64,000 nucleotides of DNA from Diphasiastrum complanatum. Lineage: Eukaryota > Streptophyta > Lycopodiopsida > Lycopodiales > Lycopodiaceae. The notes beneath the pieces are model-generated. The model worked only from the letters and a program-made list of their open reading frames with translations. It was not told the origin of the DNA and did not search any database. Shown one piece after another: positions 24,196 to 35,301 of this stretch. The stretch lies in the NCBI GenBank assembly GCA_029204225.1, contig CM055102.1, forward strand, positions 1,299,863-1,363,862, read 5' to 3'. Each line of letters begins with the position of its first letter. Position 1 is the stretch's first letter. The translations under genes were made by a program, and so were the position numbers.

Positions 24196-25139
24196 GCCTT
24201 TGTATTCCTGATTGGAAAGCAAATAAAAAATTGTTGCTCTTTCTCTATGTTGTACAAGTGCTTATTAACAATCTTTGGAGGCCCTTAGACTCAATTTTCA
24301 AGTTTCAAAAATCTAATCTACAACAAATCTATCCTAACTAACTTTTAGCTTCATACTAAATTCTAATATAGATAGATACTCTGGCTGTAGAATCTGTTTA
24401 CTGGTTTCTTCTTCTGCTTACAGCTTATGTTTCTTGTTCTGCCTGTTAGCAGAGACGGTGGGCTCTTTTAAGTGTATCTTTCTTGTTTAAGACCACCCAA
24501 ATCATGCAAAGGGAACTGATGAACATTGTAGTATGTGTCTTGCCTATAAGAGGACAACTCAAGGGCATCTCTCTTGAATTGAAATCACATGCTTTCAAAC
24601 CAAACATGCAGATCATGCATTTAACCAAGAAATCAGCATGTAGAGGGATTGAAATGCCATGAAATCCTACTTTAATGCTGCAAAATAAATTGGATCAGAT
24701 CCTAAACTATACTACACTTGCATTAATCCACAAACAAGAAGCAAGAAACTAACTAAACTAGACAGCATTTTAGAAGTCCAAGAATCAAGAAACACACATT
24801 TCTTGATTCTTAGACATCCCAAGAATATAAAAAATTGGAATGCCAAGAGAATATGCAAGATCTACATCACAAATCCAGCCTATTTAGTTTACCTGAATGC
24901 TGATTCCTATATTAATCCACAAGGAAAAATAAGAAATCTAATCCACAACTAGAATCCACAATCACACACAAAGGGATGGAAGGGCATGATCATAAGCGAA
25001 TCACTCAAAAAAACAATCATGATCAAGGAGCTCAAAGGACGCACCAAACTCGTGGAGGCTCTTTTCATTTGGATATGGAGTAGATGCATTACACAAAAAG
25101 CTCCCTTCTACAAAGGGTGAGTCTCTTAAATAAACAAGA
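24196..25139 (-). other. Probable left part of a Gypsy LTR plus unassigned DNA
   Basis: There is no coding signal. The right end (about 25000-25139) probably belongs to the LTR whose shared part starts at 25140; a TATA-like TTTATTTAAGAG lies at about 25118-25130 on the minus strand. The outer LTR end could not be located. A perfect 13-bp hairpin (AAGAATCAAGAAA, loop CACACA) lies at 24780-24811. Confidence 0.4.
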
Positions 25140-25503
25140 GAGCTCCTTAGGTGGCATCCTAGTGGCATTTCTACATTTCACAAATTACAAGTGGAATAAT
25201 ACTCTCCACTAGAGGTCACCATCAAAAGATGGCTCACTCTACTTTCTTTAAGAGGGGTCTACTTGCATTTATTACATTAGCCTAGAAATACTAGTTCCTA
25301 CATGGTCATTCCATCTTTCGGGATTCACCATGAGGCTTACATAGTTTCTACTTAACAATATTAACTTGCATTCCTCGGCTCTCATACTTGGTTCTCAATC
25401 TTCGTTCATCTCGTCTTCTCAAAGACCTCCTCGGTCTAAGGTGAGAGGTGCTCTTGGGTAGCTCTGGTCGAGTATCTTGGGGATTCGTCAGAATCAACCA
25501 ACA
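25140..25503 (-). repeat. Gypsy-type 3' LTR (shared part)
   Basis: This is a direct repeat of 28858-29208. It ends CCAACA on the plus strand, so in minus orientation the LTR begins TGTTGGTTGATT. Directly inside is a purine-rich tract (AGGGGTGGGATGA on the minus strand, 25504-25516), as expected for a polypurine tract. The left repeat is the downstream LTR. Confidence 0.8.
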
Positions 25504-28500
25504 TCATCCCACCCCTAATTTGTTGCAGGACCCATTGCAACTCATATTGAATGATGTCGCTCTGCTTCCACATTGGCATCTTCGATCGCCACTTTGAAAA
25601 TCATAGATCCTCGTTCGCTTGCATAAAACCAAGTGCTTATTGCTGCCGGTCTTTATCACAAAAACTGTTTGCCGCAATTTAATCAAAATGTAAGATGTTT
25701 GTTTTCTTCAAAATTGGAGAGCTCCCAACAACTTCACAATCTTGCATGCCTGAGTGCTTTCCTTGTGTCTTTTGTTTTATCACTTGTATCTACTAGTGAT
25801 AGTTTCACCTTTGGTTTCTTGGTAGGTACTAACTTCTAGGAGGTGTGTATCCTCCATTTTGCTTCTAGGCGTTTCCGCAGTTCTTCTCTCAGTTGAAGTT
25901 CCAATCTTGTCGATACTCTTGCCTTGACAAGAAGAGGAGAACCTTTGATTGGTAGGTTGCACAAACCTGGGTTATCAGTCTTCAAGAAAATGGACCCATC
26001 AATAATTTGGTAGTAGAAACAGATTTTGACGGATGGTTTGTTTTCCTACCGTTTGGTGACAGTAGGAAAACATGATGAAGGCTTGGTGGAAGGGTGAGGG
26101 AACTGATAGCTCTACCATTGCAGCCTTGGACCCTTGCAATGTCAAGCTTTGACCCCACCACTTGCTGGGTGAGGAGCTCACTTTATTCTGCAGGTTCACG
26201 ATTGTCTTCATCTTTTCTTTTTCTGTAACTCTTTCTTTTGATCCATTACTTTTGGATTTCTTTGGGCTTCATAGGAGGGGATTCGACTATCATTGCTCTG
26301 GAGAGTTTCTTTTGATCAAGATCGATCTGGCTCATTTATTGCTTAAGTTTCATCCTGTCCTCCTCAGCTTCTTTGTTTTATTTATTTTTGCATGCTTCGC
26401 CTGCTTTCTTAGATCTTCTTTTCTGGTTGACCAACCAATGTAGGTGGTAGTTGGTCTCTGCAGGACATTTGCAATGATCTCTTAGCCGCTTCGGTAACAC
26501 TATCAGACTTTGAAAAATTGGGAATTTCTCAAATGAACAATGGAATGATGGCAAACAGATAGATGGATGGTAGGGTGGAGGTGGTGACATCGGTAGATGA
26601 TGTGGGCGATAGAATAGGCATGGGAGTAGATACATATGTTGTGGCAAGAGGGTTGGTTGAAGGAGACTGATTTTCCAATACTTGCGCTTTTCTTTTCTGA
26701 AGGATCTTCGTTGTGTATGGGGTACTTCTTCTGATTGAGTCTCTTTGGATTGCCCATCTGTTTTCTTAGCCACGTCTTTTTCATCTTTGGTTTCATGACC
26801 TTGGTTGTCGAATTGCTCTGTAACTTACATGTGCTAAGGTGGATCGGCATTTGGAACTTACTGGTGACTCAGATTGAACAAATTTTAACCAAATTTTTTT
26901 TGATCTTGCTGTAGTTGACTCAAAGATGAATATCTCTATGAAAAACAAGAATCAACTATGAAATGACATAGATTTCTGAAAGTTGTAGTATGCTCAAAGA
27001 TCCTAACTTTGTACAAGGTGATCTGAAGATGGATGGATGAATGAAAATGTGTTCTTGAGATACTCTATGGAAGACGCTCGTGTACAGTAGCTATTTCTCA
27101 TGCAAAAATCAATCACACAAAAGGGATGAAGAGGAACAAGGAAATAAACAAACGGTATAGAGAGTGAGAACTATATGGCTCATGTCAAACAAAACTTTCA
27201 TTCATCAACATTGATAATTCACCTTGACAATTGCAATATCCCATTGGTCTTGTAGAGTAATGAGAAAAACTTTGATATCACTTGTTAAAAACAAGGCAAG
27301 GTTGGTGACACTAAATCTACCATCATTGATAGCAGATATTGTAAGATATGGCTTGAAATGCATAGAAGAAGAAGATACTATTCCCATTAGTATCCTTTGG
27401 ATCATGAGATTCATAAAATGAATCGCTTTTAGATTTCTGATTCTCAAATTTGGTTTGCTATATCCAGTGGTTGGAAATCCTCTTATCTGGGAATAGTAGC
27501 AGATGACGGAATATCGATTTCCTCTACGTCTTGCAATAGCTCATTTCATATAACATCTATGTTGGATTATCGATCTGGTAAATGTCATGGTAATGTAGAA
27601 GCTCTCAAGGAACTTTTCAATTGAGCAGCAGGTTTAAGTGTTGGTTGCTATGGTACTCGTGTGGTGTTGTCATGAGGATCCTATCGTGATTCATATGTGA
27701 CATGTCGGGCAGGTAGGAGCTTGTTGGGTTGTTTTGAGCAGTCTTTGAAACTATGTTTTCTAACACAGTGGAGACACTCGGCATGGTACTTGGTCTTGAC
27801 TGGACAATCAACCATGAAGTGACCGGTTTCACCATAGATGAAACATATGTTGTTCATGGGCCCTTGGATAATGGCATAACCATCTTGTATGGCTAGTGGT
27901 TCTGGACTTTCTGGTAGGTATTCGTGATAATGCGAGGAATGTCCAGATTGTGATGGTTGTTTTTTATATCATTGGATGGCATGTGCTTGGATAGGCTGAT
28001 ATGAAGGGCAAGCATCAATAGGATGCATAGCCTAGCAGTGTGGGCACCAGATGGATTTTTTTCTATTAGGTACCTGGGCAATGTGTGGTTGATGCATGCT
28101 ACGTTGGATTGACTTCAGAGTAGTTTGAAACTCATTGATGAGTTTCTCCATCTGCAGTTGATGTTGCTAATTAAGCAACTCCAGCTGTGATTTCCAAAGC
28201 TGATCTCGGGTATTCCCGATATGCTTCGACTCATTGACAGGAGCACGTGGTGCTCTTCTTTCTCTGGATTCATCAACATCTGATCCTTTATCTTCCTCTC
28301 GGATGGCATCAGACATAGCTAATTTTAGATTTGTATATTCGTGAATTGATTTAAACTCGCATCTAATCCATCTTGGAAGTCCGACTAAAAACCAGATGAT
28401 GAACATCTGTTCGATGGGCTGTTCTTGTACTTGACTTTTTAAGCGCTTGAAACGCTCAATATAGTTGCGTACGCATTCATCTTTTGTCATTTTGATGTTA

Positions 28501-28857
28501 CTGAATTTGACAAAAGGACTCTCTATCAAACAAAAGGGCTTAAAATGCTTGATAAAGGACTCTTTCAAGTTAGACCAATCCAATTTATCTTCATGATCGA
28601 GGTTAAAAAACCAGTCTCATGCCTTAGCGATCATGGTCATGGAAAATAGTTGGACCATGGCATCGAGAGATGTTTCATCATACACATCGCATGCATTCTC
28701 AAAGATTTGCAAGAATCTTTGAGGGTCCAAACTACCGTCAAACTTGGGTGTTCTCTTCTCAAGATGAGCTCCGTGAGTGGCAAAAGCTCCATTCAAATGG
28801 GCTCGTGCCCGTGAAGACTCGGCTCTATCAGGTTCTTGTCCCTCGAATGGATTTGTG
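25504..28857 (-). mobile_element. Interior of a gag-only Gypsy-type element
   Basis: The interior between the two LTR copies is 3.35 kb. On the minus strand it contains a Gypsy gag core at its 5' end, several zinc-knuckle-like motifs, then a long Lys/Ser/Pro-rich degenerate stretch (about 26000-26850). I see no protease active site, RT, RNase H or integrase anywhere in it. The 5' end is damaged: gag sequence runs straight into the LTR at 28858, without leader or primer site. It fits a non-autonomous gag-only (TR-GAG-like) element. Confidence 0.65.
27730..28075 (-). pseudogene. Gypsy gag zinc-knuckle cluster
   Basis: Three CCHC-like motifs are read on the minus strand. One is at about 28030-28060 (CPHC..AMHPIDAC, with a stop inside). 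A second at about 27806-27850 (GETGHFMVDC, its second Cys replaced by Tyr) and a third at about 27740-27780 (CLHCVRKHSFKDC) follow. Such motifs bind the element RNA in nucleocapsid domains. Having three is more than most plant Gypsy gags show. The intervening frame is broken. Confidence 0.55.
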
Positions 28858-28886
28858 GAGCTCCTTAGGTGGCATGGCATTTCCAA
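28167..28886 (-). pseudogene. Gypsy gag core (Retrotrans_gag)
   Basis: The minus strand encodes a Ty3/Gypsy capsid-like domain: KFDGSLDPQRFLQIFENACD, then LDWSNLKESFIKHF, RNYIERFKRLKSQVQE and FLVGLPRWIRCEF, the usual order for plant Gypsy gag. One in-frame TGA (about 28615-28617) replaces a probable Trp (KA-stop-DWFFNL); the rest is open. Its N-terminus overlaps the LTR repeat, so the true start is lost by a deletion. Confidence 0.85.
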
Positions 28887-29208
28887 ATTTCACAAATTAC
28901 AAGTGGAATAATGCTCTCCACTAGAGGTCACCATCAAAAGGTGGCTCACTCTACTTTCTTTAAGAACTTGCATTTATTACATTAGCCTAGAAATACTAGT
29001 TCCTACATGGTCATTCCATCTTTCAGCAATCACCATGAGGCTTACATAGTTATTACTTAACAATGTTAACTAGTATTCCTCGGCTCTCATACTCGGCTCT
29101 CAATCTTCGTTCATCTTGTCTTCTCAAACACCTCCTCGGTCTAAGGTGAGAGGTGCTCATGGGTAGCTCTAGTCAAGTATCTTGGGGATTCGTCAAAATC
29201 AGCCAACA
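28858..29208 (-). repeat. Gypsy-type 5' LTR, truncated
   Basis: Direct repeat of 25140-25503, with small deletions. It ends CCAACA at 29208. The inner part of the LTR, the primer-binding site and the leader are missing because the repeat is fused directly to gag at GGAGCTCC. Confidence 0.8.
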
Positions 29209-29503
29209 TCTAATTTCAAAACTTTTGACACTAACTACTACCTTCTAAGATCTCTAACTTTAGAGTTCCAAAACTTTTATCACTAAGTACTATCTTCTAA
29301 GATCTAATTAAATACAAAATATCCATCTTTATTCAGTCATTGACTTCTCCTCTCCACGAAATTAAACTCACTCCTAAGTTAAGCCCCCTAGTAGATTTAT
29401 AATTTGTTTTAAACTCTAAAATAGATTCAAATTTCAATTGAAAGTCTATGACATTGTCAACATTCAAGTTTTATCAAATTATATAATACATATTATGATA
29501 TAG
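29209..29503. other. Unassigned AT-rich spacer
   Basis: It carries a diverged direct repeat of about 65 bp (CAAAACTTTT..CACTAA.TACTA.CTTCTAAGATCT at about 29216 and 29270). Nothing else is recognised. Confidence 0.4.
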
Positions 29504-30450
29504 TGTTGAGTGTTGAAACTCAATATCTCAGTCAAAATCAAGATTGATTTAGAGATAAACATCCAGAATTAAAATCTAGATTGAGATATTGGCAATAGAA
29601 GTAGAACAACGAGCTATGGCTGAGGATCTATAATGTGTCAGTATAGCAGCAAGAATCAAGATGAATTCAATCAGTAAGCAATGCTTGAGAACAAACTAGT
29701 AGTGTGGACAAAATTTGCACTTTTTCATTAATAAAAAATAGGGTACATGAGCATGAAGCTGTGCGCGAGACTATGAGACACAAAAATTGGAGATCTTTAG
29801 TCTCTAGATCATTGATTAATAAAAACAAACTTCAGTCCTACTTGATCATTCTGATTGATCTGGTATATACATTGTGTTGATGATTGCAAATCAATCGATC
29901 AATATTTCAAAGTATAAGATTAGATCTACTTAATATACTTGAGTCATCCTATAGTAGATAACAATCATTGTTAACAGTTAATCTATGTATATAGCTGATA
30001 ATCTGTCAATGTCGTCCTTCTAATTGCGATTTGGATCGGAATGATTGATTGTCAAAATAGCATATGGATTGATATCAACTTTGTGTCAGAAATAGTGCTG
30101 GGTCGATATCGATTTGCCTCCAGGTCGAAATTGTTGTTGGGGTCAAAATAGTGTTTGGGTCAAAATTTGTACAAGGTTGAACTCGAATGAGGGTCAGAAT
30201 AGATTAGATCCGATTTGATCCATGTTGGGGTCGAAATATATATCGGGTTGAACTCGGTTGAGAATCAAAATAGATTAGATCCAATTCAATCGATCGACCC
30301 AGATCAAAGATCAAAATAGATTTCGATTTCAGAATGGATTTTGATCTTATGAGTATAACTTCGATTTTTTTGAATTTTTTTGCCAACTATATACAAATTT
30401 TTGGATGTCCATTACTAAATGGATTTAGACTCAAGCATTAAAATTCAACA
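29504..30450 (-). repeat. Probable Copia 3' LTR, minus orientation
   Basis: The right end is set by AATTCAACA followed by CTCTCCCTTAA, which on the minus strand is a purine tract directly before TGTTGAATT. The left end is placed at TGTTGAG (29504), making the ends TG..CA; a second TGTTG at 29511 is an alternative. Inside, a unit of about 71 bp starting GGTTGAACTCG is repeated at 30175 and 30246. No partner LTR was found. Confidence 0.55.
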
Positions 30451-30560
30451 CTCTCCCTTAATGTGGATCCTAAAAAATTTTAACCTTTAGATCTAGAATA
30501 TTGTTAAATCTAATATGGTTGTCCTTGGATAGTGCTTTGGTAAATAGCACACTATGTGCT
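30451..30560 (-). pseudogene. Copia RNase H C-terminal scrap
   Basis: On the minus strand, LFTKALSKDNH followed by the terminal DPH-type region and the purine tract is the usual end of a plant Copia RNase H (ADxLTKALP-like motif). Upstream the match stops at about 30560. This is the 3' end of the element owning the LTR at 29504-30450. Confidence 0.6.
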
Positions 30561-30817
30561 ATGATCTTACTACGCTAGTTGCAGATTGAATACTATCTCT
30601 ACTCCTTGAATTACTTTCACTCTCTCTAAAGATCTCTGATTCTATGGAATCAGATAGTCTGATATAAAGGAGTTTACGAGAAACTCTGATTCACGCTACC
30701 ACTGATTATTGACTCATCTATTGTATATGGATAGATCATTAGTGTGTTGGATTTATCTCCTTTACTCTCCTAAATCCTATGTTAATCTGCCTCCATCAAT
30801 GCTGTTGTATTTTACTT
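30561..30817. other. Unassigned spacer
   Basis: No family recognised between the Copia scrap and the LTR-like copy starting at 30818. Confidence 0.35.
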
Positions 30818-31210
30818 GTGTTGTTGCACAATCTGCATATTTACATGTAAAATAAGACAGGCGAAAAACGTGACTGTCTGTATTTTTACTCAGGGATTTC
30901 CACAGGTGAAAAAGGCGAAAAAATGTGACACTGTGTTTTTACACATGTTTTATGATAGGCAAAAAATGCGACACTGCCCTACAAATGCCAAAGGTGCCCT
31001 TATAGAAAAGCAAAAGTACTCTATAAATCAATTTTTTAAGGCATTTGTCAAAGTGTCGTATTTTTTGCATTTTCATCAACATTAATTTTAGTGAAGGCCG
31101 ATGTCGCGGCTTCCTCACGCTCATCCCATGCATTGTGCAATCAGATTTGACAACGACAGCAGCCACCCACGATCTCCCACAGACAACACAACCACTTTTG
31201 TACCCTCATC
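30818..31210 (+). repeat. LTR-like repeat, copy of the 43511 family
   Basis: It begins TGTTGTTGCACAATCTG and follows the copies at 43511 and 44222 for about 390 bp, sharing the GCGAAAAAxGCGACACTG phrases, an AAGGCATTTGTC block and a CAGCCACCCACGATCTC block. It then diverges. The TGTTG start and family recurrence suggest a Gypsy LTR 5' portion. Confidence 0.6.
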
Positions 31211-32574
31211 TGCACACCTGTAAAAATTATGTATATATTGAATACCATCTGCGTATTCAAATAACTGCATTAGAACGACATCAGAATAGAACAGAAGAGA
31301 GAACAAAACATCACTGATAATTAGAGATAGACATTGTAGATGCCTTCGTGCATTGATTTTTTTTTTCCAAATGTATTGTCAGTAATAGGTTCATCACGTT
31401 TACAAATTGTGTGATTAGCTTTGTGAAGCACGCGGTTACGTCCGCCATTGTTTTGTGCTCACCTGCATTATTGACCTGTATATTTTATACTTAATCTGAT
31501 TACAACTCTATTTGTTCCGCGTTCAGATTTGTGTCAATATTGCAATGCTTTTCTATTTTCTGTCTGACTAATACTCTTCACAACTGATTATTAGTCTAGC
31601 TCTTCGCGAGTAATTCATGACTAATAATTTGTCTAGCTATTTGCGACAAATTATTTGTCTGATGTTTTGATGCTTACTTTTTGGCTACATGATCAGATCG
31701 AATGTGATTTCCGAAAGGAGAGCTCTAGGTCTAGTACATAGAATCTAAAGAAATGATTGTAGATTTGCTCAGGAAGCCGCTCGACAAGCCACGCTTCGCA
31801 AAACAAAGAAAGACAATTGGATTAAACATGCAAAGCTGCAAGATTCAAGAGGCTATGTCAAAAATTGTGAACTCCTGCAACTTTGTCGCGACGCGAAACG
31901 AAGGTCGAATGGCGCAAACAATTCGCGAAAGTCAACGTACCTTGAAAATCCTAAGACACGAAATGAAGCGAAACTCGAAGGTTGAATGATTCGCAAAAGC
32001 CAAGCATGCCTCCAGGACCAAAAGACATGACACGACACGAAATAAAAAGAAAACAAAAGAAAATCTTTTGCGCTGTTAGTTGGCAGCTCAACGGGCGTGG
32101 AGCTTTGAACTTCACGCTCAGCTGAAATAGTTAGCAATAACAGAGAGTAACTAACTAGTTGATTAGCGTTAACTACTCTTGTAATTCTCTATTTACCTAT
32201 CTTGTAAACTCCACACAGTGGAGATATAAACTACTTTGCTGGATCAAAAGCAACATGGAGAAGAGCGCGAGAGTAGAGAAAAGAAAAGAGAAAAAGAAAA
32301 AAAACTAGGTGCAAAAAATTCTACCAACGAGCAGAACATAGCGAAAGAGCAGAGTGTCAGGCCGCCAACGAACGAGACACTGTTCATCTCACTCTAAAAA
32401 ATCAAACTGATAATACAGTTACTCTCTCTTGTGTATCTCCTTGTCTTTCGATGTCTTGATTGCTAGAACGATTTCTATTATGTGATCTGTAGTCGCGTGT
32501 CTAGGGTCCTGCAAGCTTCCACACAAGAAAATTCAAAAGAAACAAATCCGTTCGCGACATAATCCCGACTTGCC
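31211..32574. other. Unassigned, LTR-like non-coding DNA
   Basis: It has a promoter-like stretch (CTCCACACAGTGGAGATATAAACTAC near 32210-32236) such as occurs in LTRs, but I could not pair it with a second copy. There is no coding similarity. Confidence 0.35.
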
Positions 32575-32885
32575 TCACTAGAAAGATCTATTGAGAGTAT
32601 TAAGATACTTTTAAGCCATTAAGCACTATGCTCGGTGTTATAAAGGAAATACAGATGACACTTTAACTCTAAATGCTTATTACGAGGGGCTGGAGATGTG
32701 GACCTATTTCATAGAATAGTCGAAAGTAGAAATGCATTTCTTTGTCTTCCACAAAGTCCGAATACATCGCAGCTACCTTTGTAGCAAAGGAAATCATTTG
32801 GCTCAAAAGATTGCTTCAAAATCTAATGGTCCCTCAATTTAGACCAACTATATTCCATTGTGACAATCAGAGTTGCATTGCTCGA
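32575..32885 (+). pseudogene. Copia RNase H fragment
   Basis: Plus-strand reading gives the KHYARCYKGNTDDTLTLNAYY segment region, then SSTKSEYIAATFVAKEIIWL and FHCDNQSCIA, the RNase H of a Copia element. The stretch between them is degraded by stops and frame changes. It ends abruptly at about 32885, where minus-strand Copia RNase H begins, so two unrelated fragments abut in inverted orientation. Confidence 0.85.
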
Positions 32886-33512
32886 TCCAATCTCGAATGT
32901 GATGGTACTTCAGAGGTATGTGTTTTGTCTTTGAATGGAAGACATGATCTTGGGACAGATAAATTGCACTCTGAGAATCCATCATCATCATGCATGGTCC
33001 TCCTTGTGGTACCAAATTGCCTCCAGCATCATCTGCAACCAAACTACCTCGTTCACCACCTTTGAAGCTGTGACGTATTCAGCTTCGCAAGATGATTGAG
33101 CTACCAAGGTTTGTTTTTTGCATATCCAGTTGATTGTTGTTCCGCATGCTATTGAACATCCTCCAGTTATAGACTTGTTGTCATCTTTGCAACTCACCCA
33201 GCTTGCATCACTATAGTGGTGTAGCTCGAATCCTTTTCTTTCCTTTTTTACTCTGTAGGTTAATTCCATATTTTGGGTACCCTTCAGATATTGTAGGATT
33301 CATTTTGCCATTTGCCAATGTGCCATGCCAAGATTGGAAGAGAATTGGCTTAAAACATAAACATCAAAAGCCAGATCGGGTCTGGTACAAATTGTAAGGT
33401 ACATTAGACTACTTTGGTAGGGTATACCTTCCATCTTCTATTTTCCTTCTTCTGTTTCTGGGCAATCCTGCTTCGTCAACTTCGCTCCAGCTATCATTGG
33501 TGTGGCCTTTTC
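32886..33512 (-). pseudogene. Copia RNase H, left part of a split element
   Basis: The minus strand reads ELHHYSDASWVSCKDDNKS, TINWICKKQTLVAQSSCEAEYV, MMDSQSAIYLSQDHVFHSKTKH and YHHIRD, which is Copia RNase H with its acidic residues. The upstream part of the same gene lies at 38084-38330, on the far side of the element inserted at 33513. It is truncated at its C-terminal end by the junction near 32885. Confidence 0.85.
33508..33512. repeat. Target-site duplication TTTTC (left)
   Basis: It matches 38084-38088 exactly and borders TG..CA LTR ends, as expected for a Copia insertion. Confidence 0.9.
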
Positions 33513-34213
33513 TGTGAAATTACTGTACTTTAGGACCATAAATGGATCTACAAAAGATCCACAAGAGTGATTGGATGCTTGCTTAACAATCTATCAAAAA
33601 ACTAGACACAAAAAAGTTGATCTAGATTGGCAATTTGACAAACAACAAGCATTAACAATCAAAAGCATTGATAAACATTGAAATCCGAGCTCACACGTGT
33701 GTACTAAAGGCTGTAGTACGGCCTTAAACCTTAGAAACAAGTAGAAATTGATTTGGTTTCATTTGGATCTCAAAAACTCAATGTACATAGTGAACTAGCT
33801 TGAGATTGCCAATGAGCTCCAAAAATTTTCTATCTTCTCACTATGGAGAGAGGGAATACATAGCAAATTCGACTTCCTTCTTGAAGTTAGGTGGATTTCC
33901 AGCATGTAATAAGGAATTTAACTCACTCTCCTTGACCTAAAATAAAACCTTAGTCTATTTCCTAGAGTCATGCTTGGTAGATATCTAGTTGGTCAAATTT
34001 TCACCTTAAATCTAGGATTTAGGTCCTATAAACTAGGAATCACTACCAAAATGACATGACCAACCTATGAACTTGACCTAACCTACATTAGGATGGGTTT
34101 CTCATGTGGCATCATGGCCTCACATGTGTGAGACCCACTTGTGTACACAATTTACACTATCCTACATGGTTTTTGATCAAGCTAGATTTGCCAATTTTTG
34201 GCAATTCTTCACA
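33513..34213 (-). repeat. 3' LTR of the 4.57-kb Copia
   Basis: 701 bp, with TG..CA ends. It contains CACACGTGTG at about 33693-33702 and CACATGTGTG near 34121. A purine tract (GAGGAGGAG on the minus strand) borders its inner end. Confidence 0.95.
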
Positions 34214-34228
34214 CTCCTCCTCAAATTT

Positions 34229-35301
34229 AGCTTGATCTATTTACAACTCTCTTGATAGATCAATGAAAGCTTTTAGAAGTGTCTAAAAAATCCAGCTACA
34301 AAGAAGGAACTTTTGAGACTCCAATAGAGAATGATGTCCATGAAGGATCTTTCACCACCTCTTAGAGGATCCCTTGCAAGATGTTCCATAAATGTGTCTA
34401 TATACATGTAGCACACTTCAAAACTAAACATCATGCCAAGCCATGGATTCCAAGGCATTTTGTGCACTTGAAGATACATCAATTAAAATATTAAGTGCAT
34501 AAATAATGTTGCCAAAGACAACTTGTCTTGCTTGATCCATATGATTGAGCCTAGATGGCTCCATCTTGATACTCAAGGTTCTTCTTGGAGTCCTCGGGTC
34601 TTGAGCTTGCTCCTCCACTTGACTTGACTCCAAAACATCAATGAATTGAATAATGTGTTGATCCAAAGGTGCTTCTTCAAGTTTGCAAATCTTCCACTCT
34701 TGAAAGATCACATTTCCACCATTGACAAATTCTTTGGTTGAAAACAAGTAGATTCTACAATCTCTACTTGAAGAGCAAAACACTACCATTATTCCTATCA
34801 TTGAAATAGGATAATCTTTGGTCCTTACATTGGAATGATCATGCTCAAAGCATGTGGACCCAAAGATTTCCAATACAAATGATGTTTCATCTTTTATGAC
34901 ACTATTCAAACTATTACAAAAATAGTTATCCAATGAAATTGCTTTATCAACAACAAATGTAGATTTCAAAGCATCCCATTTCATTGTCTTGTCATACAAA
35001 GTAATAAACACCATGAATCTTAAAGGTAAGAAACAAGTCACCTCATGTCTACTAATACTTTCCAAAAAGTATTCAAAGATAGTAGACTCTCCAATGCTCA
35101 CCACCCTTGCAAGATGCACACTTGAATGGACAATTTGCATGCAATTTGATGACTCGGACATTGTCATTGAGGACTCCCTTGGAACTCTCATGCTTTGAGG
35201 CTGATCCTCAAGATCTTCCTCCTTTTGATGCTCTTCCTCAATGCAAGCAAGATCACACTTTGCCAAGATCTCCTCTTGAGTGATCTGCTCCTTTGCCAAG
35301 C
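34229..35301 (-). pseudogene. Remnant of Copia integrase tail, linker and RT
   Basis: A 293-codon open frame (34424-35305) reads an unrecognised N-terminal half. It is followed by the degenerate integrase tail (EIFGSTCFEHD, RTKDYPISMIGIM, SSSRDCRIYLFSTKEFV, GNVIFQEW) and the linker (TPRRTLSIKMEPSRLNHM). RT should start next, but the frame ends in AQNALESMAWHDV. A further RT scrap (FMEHLARDPLRGGERSF) lies at about 34320-34400. The integrase catalytic core and the RT active site are absent. Confidence 0.75.

Noticed and set aside
31753-31989. 78-residue basic frame
   Set aside because: No similarity recognised, and it lies in LTR-like non-coding DNA between retrotransposon fragments.
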